A stretch of DNA of 64,000 nt from Onchocerca lupi (taxonomy: Eukaryota; Nematoda; Chromadorea; Rhabditida; Onchocercidae). The position numbers and the translations under genes were made by a program. Under the pieces are notes generated by a model. The model saw nothing but the letters and a program-made list of their open reading frames with translations. It made no database searches and was not told the DNA's origin. Location: NCBI GenBank assembly GCA_028564675.1, contig JAOVVO010000101.1, positions 1 to 64,000 on the forward strand, in the 5' to 3' direction. This document shows positions 13,844 through 26,339 of this stretch, piece after piece (position 1 is the stretch's first letter; every line of letters begins with the position of its first letter).

Positions 13844-14801
13844 ATGCGCTTTGAAGGTATGAGAAGCAGTAACTGGGAGATATACAAATCATTCAATAAA
13901 TCCACTGATGCAGATCAATTTTCCCGCAAAGATATGAAGGTGGCATTGTTGATTATTTCATTGGTTCACGTCATTCACTACGATAAATGAAAAAACCATA
14001 GAGTTTTTTGATTAGTGATTTTTTTTTATAGATTTGCAGATTTTGCTATGTGGAAGGATGGGGTGAAATTGATTGGCTTAGACCTTGTAAATGTTCTGGC
14101 TCAATGTTATGGGTTCATAAGCAGTGCTTCAATTCTTGGTTAGGAAAAGCTTCTGGAAAGAGTAGAATACAATGTCAGATATGCAGGTAAGCAATTTTCA
14201 ATCAAAATTTAAGAAATCTTATTGAAACAAAATACCGAAAAGATGTAGTGTCACTATAAGGCAAGTAATTGCAGAACATTGCATCAAATAAAAAGTATTG
14301 AAAGAATTCTTTTACCAGTAAGTTGATATATTCCGTTGGTCGCTATTCTTCCAAAACTTTACTAAATTTCTACAATTTACATATTTTATTGCATAGAAAA
14401 TTCCTCCAACATTTTCAGTATGTTAGCTTATTAATGACGGCACATCATTACAGATCTTGTTCTGTAATCTCCAAGCTATCTCAGCAAATACTTGTTTTTC
14501 TCCCTAGAACTTATCTGAATCTTATTACAGATTCAGGTATAGGAAAGTGTTGTTTCTCAAACCCTGGAAAGAATGGTCTCTTCCGGATTTACATTTATCA
14601 TTTATCGATATATTAGAGCTGCTATTCGATGCTTTCATTTTATATCGAATGAAATTTATTCATACTATAAATAGACCTACTTCAATAGTAGTCAAAATTC
14701 TTCGAACTTCCTATATTTTTCATCGATTTGGCTTTTATATGCGAGCTTTCTCAGCTGTTGCATCTTCCTTTTTCAGCGTTATGATTATTGATGCTGTTTG
14801 A
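13844..14801 (+). CDS. RING-CH (MARCH-type) E3 ubiquitin ligase candidate, copy B
   Basis: Three exons (13844-13939, 14032-14186, 14531-14801) encode about 173 residues. Exon 2 holds an intact RING-CH finger (ICRFC, CKC, WVHKQCFNSW, CQIC). Exon 3 repeats the plan of copy A: FLKPWKEWSLPDLHLSFIDI here against KLKPYKNWHWPQFHLRVTDL there, followed by a similarly spaced LE-x-x-FD motif. Both introns fall at the same positions and phases in the two genes, so they are tandem paralogues. The N-terminus before the finger is half as long as in copy A. As for copy A, a ligase role is inferred from the zinc finger alone; substrates and membrane are unknown. The start at 13844 is the first ATG after the probable trans-splice acceptor; an in-frame ATG at 13859 is an alternative. 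Confidence 0.8.
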
Positions 14802-16126
14802 TTAAGGTTAGATTAATTTAATAGTTTTCTATGGGGAAAAGTTCTTGAAGCATGGTGAAAATGAATTGAAAACTGTACTTTTATATATTTTTGATATGAT
14901 ATATTATTATATACTTTTTATGGGTTACTGATAGAGTCCATAAAGCAAGTAAAAATTGAAAGACCTGGTCGAGCAATATCTATGTAATTGTAGTGAGAAC
15001 CAAAAATAAAAACTGAAGACGACAAATCGAAGATTAAGACAGGTCACTATCGAATTTTCATCTAGCAAAAGTATATCATCCGAGAAGATAGTCCCTTATA
15101 TAGATATAAATATAGTAGAGAAAAATAAATGGTTCATAAGAAAAACACATGAACTAATGACATGTAATTAATAAAACTCTGTTCACAGTTTTTAATTAGG
15201 GCACTTTTTGATCTCCATTACTTAAATATTTTGGAACTTACTTGTTTGGTATAAGTGCATGGTCGGAATGTATAAGGCCCAAGTTTTTTAGTTATAAAGA
15301 AGTTAATTCTTGCATGAAATTGTTTGAAAATATAATAATTTTAACCATTCTTGTTTTGTTTAGCCTTTAAAAATTGGTGTTCTAATGTGGAAACTGAGTT
15401 TTCTGATGTGTTCTGATCGATTATCTCTTCTTAACTCGTATCTCTTTCTTAAAAAATTAAAATGTCATCATATGTGTATTTATCTAAATATACTGCAGTG
15501 GATTACTTTAAAAGATTGCAACTATTAATATTTGTCCCAGTTCATTAATATGTATTAAAGTATATGAATCATATTTATTGATCAATACTTATGCTAGTTA
15601 TTACTATGTGCTTTGTATTTGTGGATCATTTCAATTGCTTTCATTCCTTTTATTTCTATTTATTTATTTCATGCCAAGAAAAAAATTGATGAGAAATTCA
15701 TAGTGCACACTGTATGTGATATAATTTCTAATAATATAGAAAAATTATCAGTTTACTTATAAATGTGATTGTTCATCGTAATTCTTGTCAAATTATGTAT
15801 ATATAAGTTGGACAAAAACAGTCGTCATCATTTCGACAATAAAGATTTTTCTTTTAGGCAAATAATTTAGTTTGAGTGATGAGCATGTTTTGATTTCTAT
15901 ACACATCTAATCGGTCATTTCAACAGTTAAAAATTATACTCAGTGATTTGGTTTTGGTAGGATTTTCTCCTGATTATCATAAAGAAGAGAATGATAAAGG
16001 ATGTAATCAGATAAGAAAATTTAGCCTATGACGGATGTAACATAATCCATGTAAATTGTTAGGAATGATTATGTCTTTTCAAATACATAAAATATTCCAA
16101 TCATTAAGTATTCGTTTTCATTTTAG
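14802..16126. other. Intergenic, no gene seen
   Basis: An AT-rich spacer of about 1.3 kb with several AATAAA words that could end copy B (for example near 15124). No coding exon was recognised. Confidence 0.4.
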
Positions 16127-16604
16127 ATGTTCGACAATCTGAAGGATTATTTGTTGAAGCGATTAATACCACTAGTATTATGGGTAACCGATGATCCTAG
16201 TTCATTTTTTATGACACTGTTATTATTCATCACACCATTTTTGCTACTTACTGTTGTCCTTTCCTGGAAACTTCGTAAGGCAATCAAAGTAAGTTTTATT
16301 CCACATATCAGAGTTTAGAAAAACTGAGAAATAAGTATTGTCCCGGGAAGGTGGTCATAAGGTAGAGGGAAATGAAAAATCTAAAATTGCTGAGTACTGT
16401 AGACCGTGTTTCCTGAATTGATGCTAAATTCTCCTGATTTCAAAGGATTGCCGATAAAGAATACTATAAGTAATTCTAAAACAAGAAATTCTGTTATGGG
16501 GAGAAGGGAGATATTTTTTCTATTCATTTTTTAAATAATTCTAGGAAGAAAAGAGACGTGGAAAGTTGCAGAAAAGCAATTTGCGACGCAGGAAGAAAGA
16601 ATGA
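16127..16604 (+). CDS. SMIM15: Small integral membrane protein 15
   Basis: Two exons (16127-16288 and 16545-16604) give 73 residues, close to the vertebrate SMIM15 length of 74. The start codon follows TTTTAG with no leader at all, typical of a trans-spliced message. The protein begins MFDNLKDYL and has DPSSFFMTLLLFITPFLLLT and LSWKLRKAIK, matching the family pattern of MFD at the start, DP-x-x-F before the single membrane helix, TP inside it and LSWKL after it. The tail is strongly basic (KRRGKLQ, RRRKKE), as in the family. The function of SMIM15 is not established. The intron sits just after the membrane helix. Confidence 0.9.
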
Positions 16605-17129
16605 ATAAATTATGGTTTTATTATATATAATCAAAAAAAGTCATAAGATATCGAAAGTCTTTTTTTTCCTATTTCCTTTACTCGCTCTATTGAATTAATA
16701 TTCTGACACCAAATTTGCATTTCGTTCGTGGTGTTTAAACTGACATGCTTTATAATTTAGCCATATTTTCAAGTTTTTTTTGGGTGTTGTCTGAGGAAAA
16801 TGCTTTCGAGAATTATCAGAAAGAAAATTATGTTTTAAATAGGAAACAAACGTTTTATATTTTAAAATAGAACTATAAAACAGTTGAATTAAAACTTCAA
16901 AAATTCCTGAGCTTTAATAATAATCCAAAAAATCTTGGAAGAGGGCTGTTTATTTAGCAATTCTTCCATTTGCTTATCATATTCTCATCTAAAAGTACTT
17001 CAAATCCAACTCTGTATTCCAATTTTGGATAATTATCCCTATTTCAACTTATCCTTATAATTTAGATACCTTAGTCAAAGTCATAAAACATCCAAATATG
17101 TACACTTCGTTTTGATATCATCCTTTCCA

Positions 17130-19762
17130 TCATAAATCTTCCAAAAATTTGGCCAATTTTCGGGCAATTTTATGATGTACCAGTGTTGAAGGGTACCACT
17201 GATTATAATAAGCATAGTCGAATACTTTGAGCGACCTGGAATTACTGATATCTGGATGTTGCTGATAAATGGTACTTGCTCAAGGTTTAGATATCATACA
17301 ATTTTTCTGTTTTTGCTCCTAATTGTTTTGAGTTTCTAAGAGTGACTTTTCATTGCCATTACTGTAGATTGGTAATTTAAAAGACTAAATCAAGAAATTT
17401 CTACACATACGTCATATTATCTTGTTGATACGTGAATGGTTCATTTGTGTTCAATCCTCGTACAGCATCAACAATGGCTGCGTTCAAATCGAATAGCCCA
17501 ACCTGTCGACTTCCGCGCCCTTCGGTGACTACTAACTTCCAAAGTTTCTAAAATAAACAATTTAAACATTTGGAATTTCTACTTGTATTGAAATTTCAGG
17601 CCGGATCCGTTCAAAGATTGTACTTGGCCTTAGTCTTATTGGCAAGGCAAGGGTCTTTTATTAACAAATTCGCTGATAAAATATCAATACATTGCTAATA
17701 TTTATCATTATACCGAATTGATATGCGAAACCACTGAAGATATGTCCAAGTCGTCATTTCCACTTGAGGCAAACATCGCGTAACCTGGCGCTTCATATGG
17801 GTCAACCAAATTCATAATTATTATAATACCTGGAAGACTCATAATCTACAAGATAAAAGACAAAACACTTTCTTTTTTTCTTTCATTTAAGATCATTGCA
17901 ATTGTTCGGATAAATTAAGTAGACTGAATCTTATGCATTACCAATTATCAGGCCAGCTAAGATTACTGGAAAAGAAGACAACTTTTTCCCTCCCAATTTG
18001 AATGTCAAAGCTTGCGAAACAGAAGGTATTTGGTACCAACCATTAAGATTTCCAGTTACCGAAATCATATTTTTACTAATTCACAAACAAACCGTTATCT
18101 ATACTGTTGATCAGCCCTAATACAGCATGTGCTATATTCTCATTGATTTTGTCGACGTTAATCGATCCATCGATATTCTTTTGCGGCAAGATTAACTCTG
18201 GGAATCCACCTACTTGTAAAATGATCAAGGAATCTGAAACAGAACAGATAAATAGATCTACCAAGTTCTATCTCAATTTGTTAGACGAAGTTAGCAATTA
18301 ATAAAGATGCATGGCGCAGATAGAATGAAATGATAAAATGGCTGGCTAATGGCAATTTAAAAGAAAAAGAAATTAGGATAAGAAAGAAAAGTTTAATCAA
18401 AATTGAAAGTAAGTGATTCAGATTGCAACCATCGGAAAAAACTTTATCTCTTCTCATGACCAGGTTTTAAATTTTAACTGATTGGAAGACATATTATGAA
18501 AGAGAGCCGTCTATTTTACCTCTTGGTACAGTGCGATGACTCATAAAGTGGTATTCGATCTGCCATAGTATTCCCGACCAGTCTGAGAAAAACATATTGT
18601 TGTAGTCACTTCTTGCTCCACTATATGCATAATTTATATACTAAAATTTATAATTCTTAGAAAAATCTCGCCCAGCAAAAGATAAGATGGAAACTTTTTT
18701 TTATTTGCAACATCACACAGCAATTTTTTATCACATCAATTCATCACATCACATGAAACTATCTAAGAATTATAAACAATGAAATACTCGGTTTTAAATC
18801 AAGAAAGATCTCGTGATGATATTGACAAAAAGTGATTTTTCTTCGTAAAAATCAGAAAATGTAGAAACAACTCACCTCCTCACATTCAAGCATTTTGTTT
18901 AAATATTCCGGCCACACCGGACCGTTTGAATTTCTCATAAAACCATGGGAATGAATGCTGAATTCGACGCCATCATCCGTAAAATCATCACCAAATACGA
19001 TTAGCTGTGAGCATGGCACGTTATGTGGCTATAAAATAAATAGTGATTTATCGTATTGGCATTCTATAAATTCCACTAAATTTGATTCAAATTATTTACA
19101 ATTACAATTTGGATATTTATTAGTTGCTTTGAATTAATGGATTCAAGGCAATTAATTTTAAATTTAAATTTATTACTGTTGTGAAGAATATCTTCAGTTA
19201 TTAAATTATTAAGTGGAACCAATTTCTCAATGATTTTTCCAATTACAAATTTGGTATTAATATGTTAGAAGGGACTTATATTACCAAATTATTATTTTAA
19301 ATTTATCTAATAATGGTCAAGTGATGACAGTTTGCTAATGGCTACTTAGACAAGAAAATCATTCTGATAAATTCGAATCATGATTTTATTGAAATGGGAT
19401 GCGTAAGTATGCTGTGTTGCTCGAAATGACTATTTGAAAGTATACATCGAAAAAGAATGGTATATTTGAAAGCATAGCTCATGTGCAGCGTTAGAAAAAA
19501 ACTTAAAAAAAAAGACCATTTTGTTGAGTAAAAAAGAAAAAATACGAATCGCAAGGTAGCATAAAATGGAAATGAAACTTTCGAGCCACAAACGAAACAT
19601 TCTTTGAACATGAATTACATTTCAATTCTCAAGTCACCAAAGTATTAGTGCTTGAGGATGATGACAAATGGAATTACCTACCTTATGAAGTAAATTGAAT
19701 GATGACGAGGAATGTGGAATTATGAGTAGTGGAAGCAAGCTAACCAGCAGCAACCTTATCAT
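17130..19762 (-). CDS. Secreted GDSL/SGNH-fold protein, catalytically degenerate
   Basis: Seven exons (19682-19762, 18876-19028, 18520-18640, 18093-18233, 17714-17829, 17411-17547, 17130-17235) give about 284 residues in unbroken phase. Residues 1-20 are a signal peptide (IRLLLVSLLPLLII core). The order of GDSL-lipase blocks is clear: block I QLIVFGDDFTDDG, a GPVWPEYLN segment, block II NYAYSGARSDYNN, block III LIILQVGGFPEL, then VGLFDLNAAIVDA, and block V YNQWYPSTLVHHKIA. The usual catalytic residues are missing: the nucleophile Ser is Asp42, the block III Asn is Phe129, and the block V Asp and His are Asn261 and Tyr264. Only the oxyanion Gly86 remains. The fold therefore looks kept while esterase activity is probably lost. 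It converges on SMIM15. A 69-nt in-frame stretch at 17942-18010 could be a cassette exon. Confidence 0.82.
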
Positions 19763-21677
19763 AATAAACCAGTCTGAACCAAAGAATATGAATTTCTCGG
19801 ATTCCGATCTTCCCTTCCTCCGCTCTTTGGTGATCTGCGAACACCGGTACCACTTGTTTAATTATTTATTCTCCGTTTCCATCGTTCCTACCTAATGACA
19901 GCTGCGTAAATTTCATCGGGCCGTTCGTACCGTCAACTTTATCGTTATTGCCCCCCGGTAACCCTGTTTACACATTATGTACCATCCTCAATCATTATCC
20001 CCAACATTATCTTTGGTCCGCTTCCTGTTTCAGGCATTTCAACCTATCACCACAACAATCACCGACACAAGAAAGCTTGACTAACATTTCCCGAGAAACG
20101 ATGCGTCATTTTTTACGACTATGGCTACGACAAGCTGTCTGGTTAGATAGAAAATTAATCATATTCAAGTATGGGTTTGCATCAAACTGAATATGGATAT
20201 AATTCAAATGAGTGGAAAAAAATTAGACTAAAAAATAGCAATTCTGAAAAGTTCATAGATTTCGGATTAATTTTCGAGATTCATCGAAACAGGATTACCG
20301 TGTGTATCAGGATTCCAGATTATTCCAGCAGGTAATTAATATTTGTCAAATATTAGCAGGAAAAGTAACTAATCATACGTATGCAGTAGTAAAAAATGTG
20401 TAGAACAGATTTATATGATTTTTCTGGATAACAACATAGAAAGAATATGTTATTATATAGATGTTATCATTGATAAGACATAGCATTTCCGGGACCTTTT
20501 GCTTCATTATTCCACTGCCTCTTTCGGATAGTAAAGCGGAATATTGAAGAATTAGAAAAAAATAGCTATGTATATATGATGGCAATGAAGAAGTAGGAAA
20601 AATTTGAATACCTCATTTCCAGAAAGTAGCCATCGAAGATTAATTGTTCCTTCGATTAGATTTTAAGCTTAGGGATAAAACTGTGGCCAGCTCTGGACAA
20701 ACTGATTGCATTTGCACATACAAAGTAAGAGAAAAAAGATGGAGCCAAAATATCAGGAAAGATTTGCAAAAGTACAGATCATAGCTGAAATCTGAAATAT
20801 CAAAGTTCTATTGCAAGTTTCCAGTTTTATTACTTCGCAGAGTTGAAATTTAATGTTTAACCAAACTGCAGCACTGTTTTGACTTTTGAAGGAAACGACT
20901 GCAAAGATTTCATTCAAAATGAAAAAGACCGCGAAGTAACTGCTTGCTCAAGCTTACCTTCTATTTCTAAGCCAAGAATAGATATCTACCTTGGCTGATT
21001 ATCATTTCAATATGTCGAAACCAAAAACATAAGCAGAGAGAGAGAGAGAGAGAGAAATGAGCGATGATTATAATAAATATTTCTGTTGAAAATTTTACTA
21101 CCACCCACACAAAACAGAACAGTTATTGTCAAGATAATTATGAAAAGATTTGTTCAGATATAAATTTCAACGAAAAATGAAAGTAACAAAATTAGGCCTC
21201 AAGAAATCTAAAAGCCAAGAAGCGACAATCTGTTATGAATTTCTCATTCCGCTCTTACAATCATCATTAATTATTTTTTCTAACCCATAGACAATCAATT
21301 CATTGATGAATGATTATCATCATTAATTAAGATAATTATTACTAACATTTCTAATTGATAAAGAAGAGCAAGAGAGAGAGAGAGGAAGAAAAAAATGATG
21401 AAGATAATGAGATAAAGATGGAATGAAGAATTCAATTCCATTCATAGGAAATAATTTCTTTTATGATAACAATAACACCAAAGAAAAGAAAGAAAGTTTG
21501 GTGAATGTGTCATGTCACATCGTATCGTCATATCATATCATATCATATATCATAATCACTAGCATCAAAGTTGTACAAAGAAGAGAAAGAAATGTTTCAC
21601 TTTATTTGTAAATCAAATGTAAAAAAAGGGTGAGAAAGTAGCAGAACGAGAAGAAAGGGAAAAAAAAGAAAAGTTAC
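19763..21677. other. Intergenic, no firm gene; GA-rich microsatellites
   Basis: Upstream of the GDSL-type gene. The part up to about 20110 is less AT-rich than its surroundings and may hold the promoter. A (GA)n tract lies at about 21034-21055 and another at about 21370-21384; a TCATA repeat lies near 21527-21548. Open frames here look like chance. Confidence 0.4.
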
Positions 21678-21887
21678 TTTGTTATTTCTATTATCGGCCG
21701 AACTATCATCATTAACATTACTGTCATCAACGATCAAAATCAGTGAACTGCTTTGATTCAATTGTTGCTGATTCATCTGTGCACTTGTCTGGTAATGATT
21801 GTCGTCGTCCCATGAGTGATATGATACTGTCTGATAATGATTATCATTATCCCATGAATGATATGGCATTCCTAAGCCTATCATCAT
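21678..21887 (-). CDS. Candidate exon with a 14-residue tandem repeat (orphan)
   Basis: A minus-strand open stretch begins with ATG one base after a TTTAG acceptor and runs 70 codons to a good GTAACT donor. It contains two adjacent copies of YHSWDxDNHYQT (period 42 bp), then an Asn/Gln/Ser/Asp-rich segment. The copies differ at six aligned bases, five of them third codon positions in this frame and four of the changes silent, which argues that this strand and frame are, or were, translated. No partner exon was found downstream on the minus strand. If the donor is not used, the frame continues into a hydrophobic tail ending at 21597. The family is not recognised. Confidence 0.4.
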
Positions 21888-22021
21888 ACTAAACTTGGAA
21901 TGCTCGTATGCCACAAGTCCCAAAAGTCACTCATTCCCTCGCCAAGATCATGTAATCATTCGACTTATTGTTGCTCCTACAATATAATTATTACTTCAGG
22001 CATTTTCTCGTCTTTCTTCAG

Positions 22022-25000
22022 CAAATCATCGAACCAAATAAGTGGACACATACATTCGGCCAAGATTATGGACAGCAATCCGTCAGTCCCGGAAGTGAAT
22101 GAAGTTTGTCTTTTTTTGCACTCAGTGAAGTCACTCTCCTTCCTTCTCATCTTCCATTTCAGTGCAACTCCAAGAAATGACCATAAAAATTGTTAATTAC
22201 GAATTACCTCAACACATGTAATATTAATTAATCTTCCTGAACCTATGTAGCAGGAAGGAATATGACTTCGGGTTTAAATTTAGGATAAGTTGAGGAATTG
22301 CATTGGTTCCCAAATATCATTACTGGAATCCTATTTCAAGACTTACATTTGCTCAAGTAATTTTTAAATAAACGAAAATGAAGAGGTAAATGAATTGCAA
22401 CAGAAACTTATAACATTCTTATTATACTTAATTTATGCTACCAATTAGATGCATTATATCAACTGCTATACTGTTAAAATCTTAGACCTAAATTAAAATA
22501 TAAGATTCAATGACATAACTCTTCAATCTTTTATCCTTTCATAATCATCATCGTAATCATACTTGTCGTTGTAGTTATTATAATCGTTTAATTATCTGTT
22601 GTCACAAATATTGTTTATTGATATCAAATAATCACTGTTTAAATTGTCAACTGTTTTTTGACAGATATCAATTGCCATTGGCTGCAAAAGCAAAGAAACT
22701 TATCATTTTCCTTGGTTATTTTAAAGATTAATTACGGAAAGAAAATGTATAAATGAATTTTGGAAAGTATATAAGAAGTGTGTAAAGAATTTTGATGTAT
22801 TATCACCATTAATATACTTCTATTATTATCACTTTCCAAAAATTACGAGTAAATCCCAGCTCTTTTCACGATTACTCCATTGTAAGTGCTGTTACAAGTA
22901 CATTTAAATTTTGATAAAAACATCTTTATTAGCATGAAGTTCCGCCACTATGCTATCAATTGAAAAAGCGCATACTAAATATTTCAGTATTGTTCATAGC
23001 TTATATCATTATTTATATATTATTTTCATGAGGATTTAATAAATGGAAAGAAACTTCACAAAAAAAGTGTTCTGAAATTATATAAAAATTGTGCATAATA
23101 TAACTAGATTTAATCTGTTGCCACGATTACTACATTTATCATTATCATTTGCTGAAGATAAAGAATAGCTTTATATTATTATCCGCATCCTTATCTTCCT
23201 TCGGAAGATTATTTCATTTTAGTGAGGTGATAAATAAGTTCATTATTAATATTACCATGATCTCAGCTAACATTTCACTAAAATGACGTTCCAAATTGCA
23301 GATCTGGAAAGACATCTCGGAGTTCTTAGATAAAGAACATTTCGGTATTACCAACACACAGTATTGCTTCAGCTCTCTATCCCCGCTTGATACGGCAAAA
23401 ATTAATCATCAACTTTCCCGCACTTTTCAGGTTTGATTTAATTTCTTGATGACAATGTTGATGATGAAAGCACAAAAGCAGTAAAAAACGAATATGAAAT
23501 AGCGAGATTTTAAATTGAAAATCAATAATTGCGTGGGGAGAAGGAGGGAAGGAGAAAGAAGATATTATCAAAGTCGTGATGGGAGTATTGATAGAATACC
23601 GGAGTTTAGAAAACATCTCGAGATGATTGGTCATGATAAGTTTATAAAAAATAATTGCAGAACGCAATCCTGTAGAAATCTTATATTGTTGAGGAAATAC
23701 AACGCTGAATATTAGGCTCTGGATTTCGAAAAACTTGAGATGGCTTTGGAATCAAAGCCCCATCCAATACTTCTAATAAACCATGCGAATGAAACTCTAT
23801 CGGCAATGATAATAGAAATAGTCTTAGATACATATATACTGAAATAAAGTTTCGTCTTGCAAGATTTTCAAAGTGCTGAAGCTGAATTTTCTAGTTAAAT
23901 GTGCATTATTCCGAATCTTTGGAACTTTATAATTTCTTGGCAAATTTAAAAAAGCGGAAAATAAAATTTGGCTGCAATATGATGAATCATTTTTCAGGCC
24001 CATAGCAAAGATCGAACGTTACGTGATCCGCCTATTGCTCTCAGCTTGCCTCCAATGCCGAAAAAACAGGAACTCAAACATAAAGAAACAATGAATGAAG
24101 AGGAAGTGCTATATCATCGAACTGAAGAAGCTCCTGAAAGTCTCTTTCATCCATCACCATCTCCTTCGAAACTTAGATCAGTGTCATTTATTCCTGTTTC
24201 ATCCTCATCTTATTCTCAGTCAGCCGATGGATTAAGCACAGCGGAAATGGAGAATCTTCCTATCAACCAGTTATCCACATCCACATTACGCAAAATTCGC
24301 ACAATAAGTGCCCCATCTATATCAGAACTGGCAAGGTAAGTAATGATATATGATCAGAATAGGAAAGACGATTTTGCACTCATAAAATTCAAGCAGACAT
24401 CCGATCTGAGTAAATGAATAAAACTCGTTGCAGATTATTTAAAAGTAGTTCACCAGCAAAAGAAAAACGAGGAATACGGGAACGACAATTGCTGAAAAAA
24501 AACTGTACCGTTCATGAATGTGTCTATCCTGGATGTTGTAAGAAATACAATAAAAGTTCCCATTTAAAAGCTCACATAAGAACACATAGCGGTGAGAGAC
24601 CATATTGCTGTAGTTGGCCATCGTGTCGTTGGAAGTTCGCAAGAAGCGACGAATTAACAAGGTGATATCCGAATTAATATTTAATGATATTCATTCGGAA
24701 ATTTCAACGAAATATTTTACTATTTTAATAATTCAGTATATGTTAGTGGAGCTACCATATCTGGATATTTCAAGAGGAAACTTAATAAATGACCTTTATG
24801 AAGAAATTTGAAGCAATAACATACGGTAGACCGGAATTCGGTCATTTTGAAATAACTCTTCAAACAATTATTAAACTTTTCAGCAGCATGTTTTAACTGT
24901 GCTCTCAGCTTTCAGCAATGTATCTGAACTCATTTTTTCCTGAGATATTTCGAAAAATCGTCTAATTGGATTTTTCCAGGCATTATCGAAAACATACCGG

Positions 25001-25091
25001 TGACCGTCCATTTAACTGCACCTTATGCTGTCGGTCATTTTCACGCAGTGACCATCTCAATTTGCACGTGAAACGTCATTCTAACGATTAG
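22022..25091 (+). CDS. Kruppel-like factor (three C2H2 zinc fingers), 5' end unresolved
   Basis: Firm exons are 23302-23430, 23998-24335, 24434-24661 and 24980-25091, in continuous phase. A probable earlier exon is 22022-22081, ending at an atypical GTCAGT donor; the start codon was not found. The last two exons encode three C2H2 fingers with the KLF/Sp signature: CVYPGCCKKYNKSSHLKAH, linker HSGERPY, CSWPSCRWKFARSDELTRH, linker HTGDRPF, and CTLCCRSFSRSDHLNLH. The protein stops a few residues after finger three, as is normal for KLFs. The contact residues (KxSHxKxH, RxDExxRH, RxDHxxxH) are those of family members that bind CACCC or GC boxes. The N-terminal half is Ser/Pro-rich (HPSPSPSKL) and probably regulatory. 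It should act in the nucleus; which KLF it is cannot be told. Confidence 0.9.
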
Positions 25092-25752
25092 AAATAGCGT
25101 AACCTCTTGCTATTCAAAAATTATACCGTATTCCGATCTCACTTTTTCGTGTTCAGTGTTAAGACTAAAAAGAAATCAAAAAAATTTATATATGATCATG
25201 TGAAAAATTCCCATAATATGACAATGATATGTCCATGACAGCACAATTGCAAAAAAGGAATTATTTTACATTTCAGTATGCTAAGGAATATGTTGCGGTT
25301 TATATCCGAATCGAAAAATTGACATAAAATCAAGGAGAAAATGAGTCGCTGAAGAAAAACAAGTAAAACTGAAAATGAGGAAATAATTGTTGCAAATGAT
25401 GTTAAGAACAAATTTCAGTATTAATTTCAGTATATACATGGATTAATATTTAAATATTAGTCTACTTTTTCGACTATAGAAATTAAAAAACATATTCGAA
25501 AAGTACTATGATTAAATAAGATAGGAAAGATTACTATTGATAAAATATCCAGAAGTGAACTAAGCATTTTGAAATTCAGGAAATAAGATTATAGAAATCC
25601 AGGAATAAAATCTTGTTAATCCTATTATATTACAAACTTCATGTTCGAGAAAACAAACAACGAAAGAAATAAATTTGTTTGTCATGTCATTATAAACATT
25701 GTTTTATACCATCAACCTACTTATAACAATAAAACACAATAGATACACACTG

Positions 25753-26339
25753 TTAAGGAGGTGGTATTCTTGGAAAAACCGGTAATATTGTATTGTTATA
25801 CTGCGAATTGGTCGGGATAAACGTAATCGACGTCTGCGACTCCAAATTATTTACTAACTGAACCGTACGAGGGTCACAACGCGGGACTATTGAATCTGAT
25901 GTCAGCGAACGGTTCGATGCCCTTAATGAGTAAACAGAGTTTGCAGTTATATTATAGAATTTTGGCACAAGTATGTTAACAAGGGAAAGGCTGTTCCATT
26001 AAAATATAAACTTGAATCAAGTTTGTTAGTTAAAAAATTCAAAAAACGAACATTGTAAACACCTTTTCAAACATAAAATGAAAAATTATTCAAACCTGCA
26101 ATGTCAAAAATTCATGCCCACTTTTGTAGATATGAGTGATTTCATTTTGCTTAACATGTAATTTTAAAGTCTGGAAAAGCCCCACGGTGATTTTCGTTGC
26201 CTTGCTTAGGATAAATTCATAAGCTTAATGATAATGATATAATGATAATTTTGAATTGTTAATTTACAATACCCCGAGTTCTTCATCATCAATTGTCGAG
26301 TTCTATTCAATTCTTCCAACAGCTTCCGGTTATTATCTT
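25753..26339 (-). CDS. Unrecognised gene, 3' exons with a short coiled coil
   Basis: Two exons join cleanly: 26273-26339 and 26096-26204. The first encodes a Leu/Glu/Arg-rich helix (RKLLEELNRTRQLMMKNSG), the second continues KATKITVGLFQTLKL and ends HEFLTLQ before a GTTTGA donor. Downstream, an open stretch ending at a TAA at 25753 (starting somewhere between 25929 and 25985) encodes NRSLTSDSIVPRCDPRTVQL and ends PVFPRIPPP. Its phase does not match the preceding exon, so a small exon is missing or a boundary is wrong. No domain family was recognised. Further upstream exons probably exist on the minus strand, perhaps including the Pro-rich segment near 27690-27780. Confidence 0.5.

Noticed and set aside
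19948..20190. 80-codon plus-strand open frame
   Set aside because: No acceptor or donor in phase and no recognisable protein pattern; it overlaps the presumed promoter of the GDSL-type gene.
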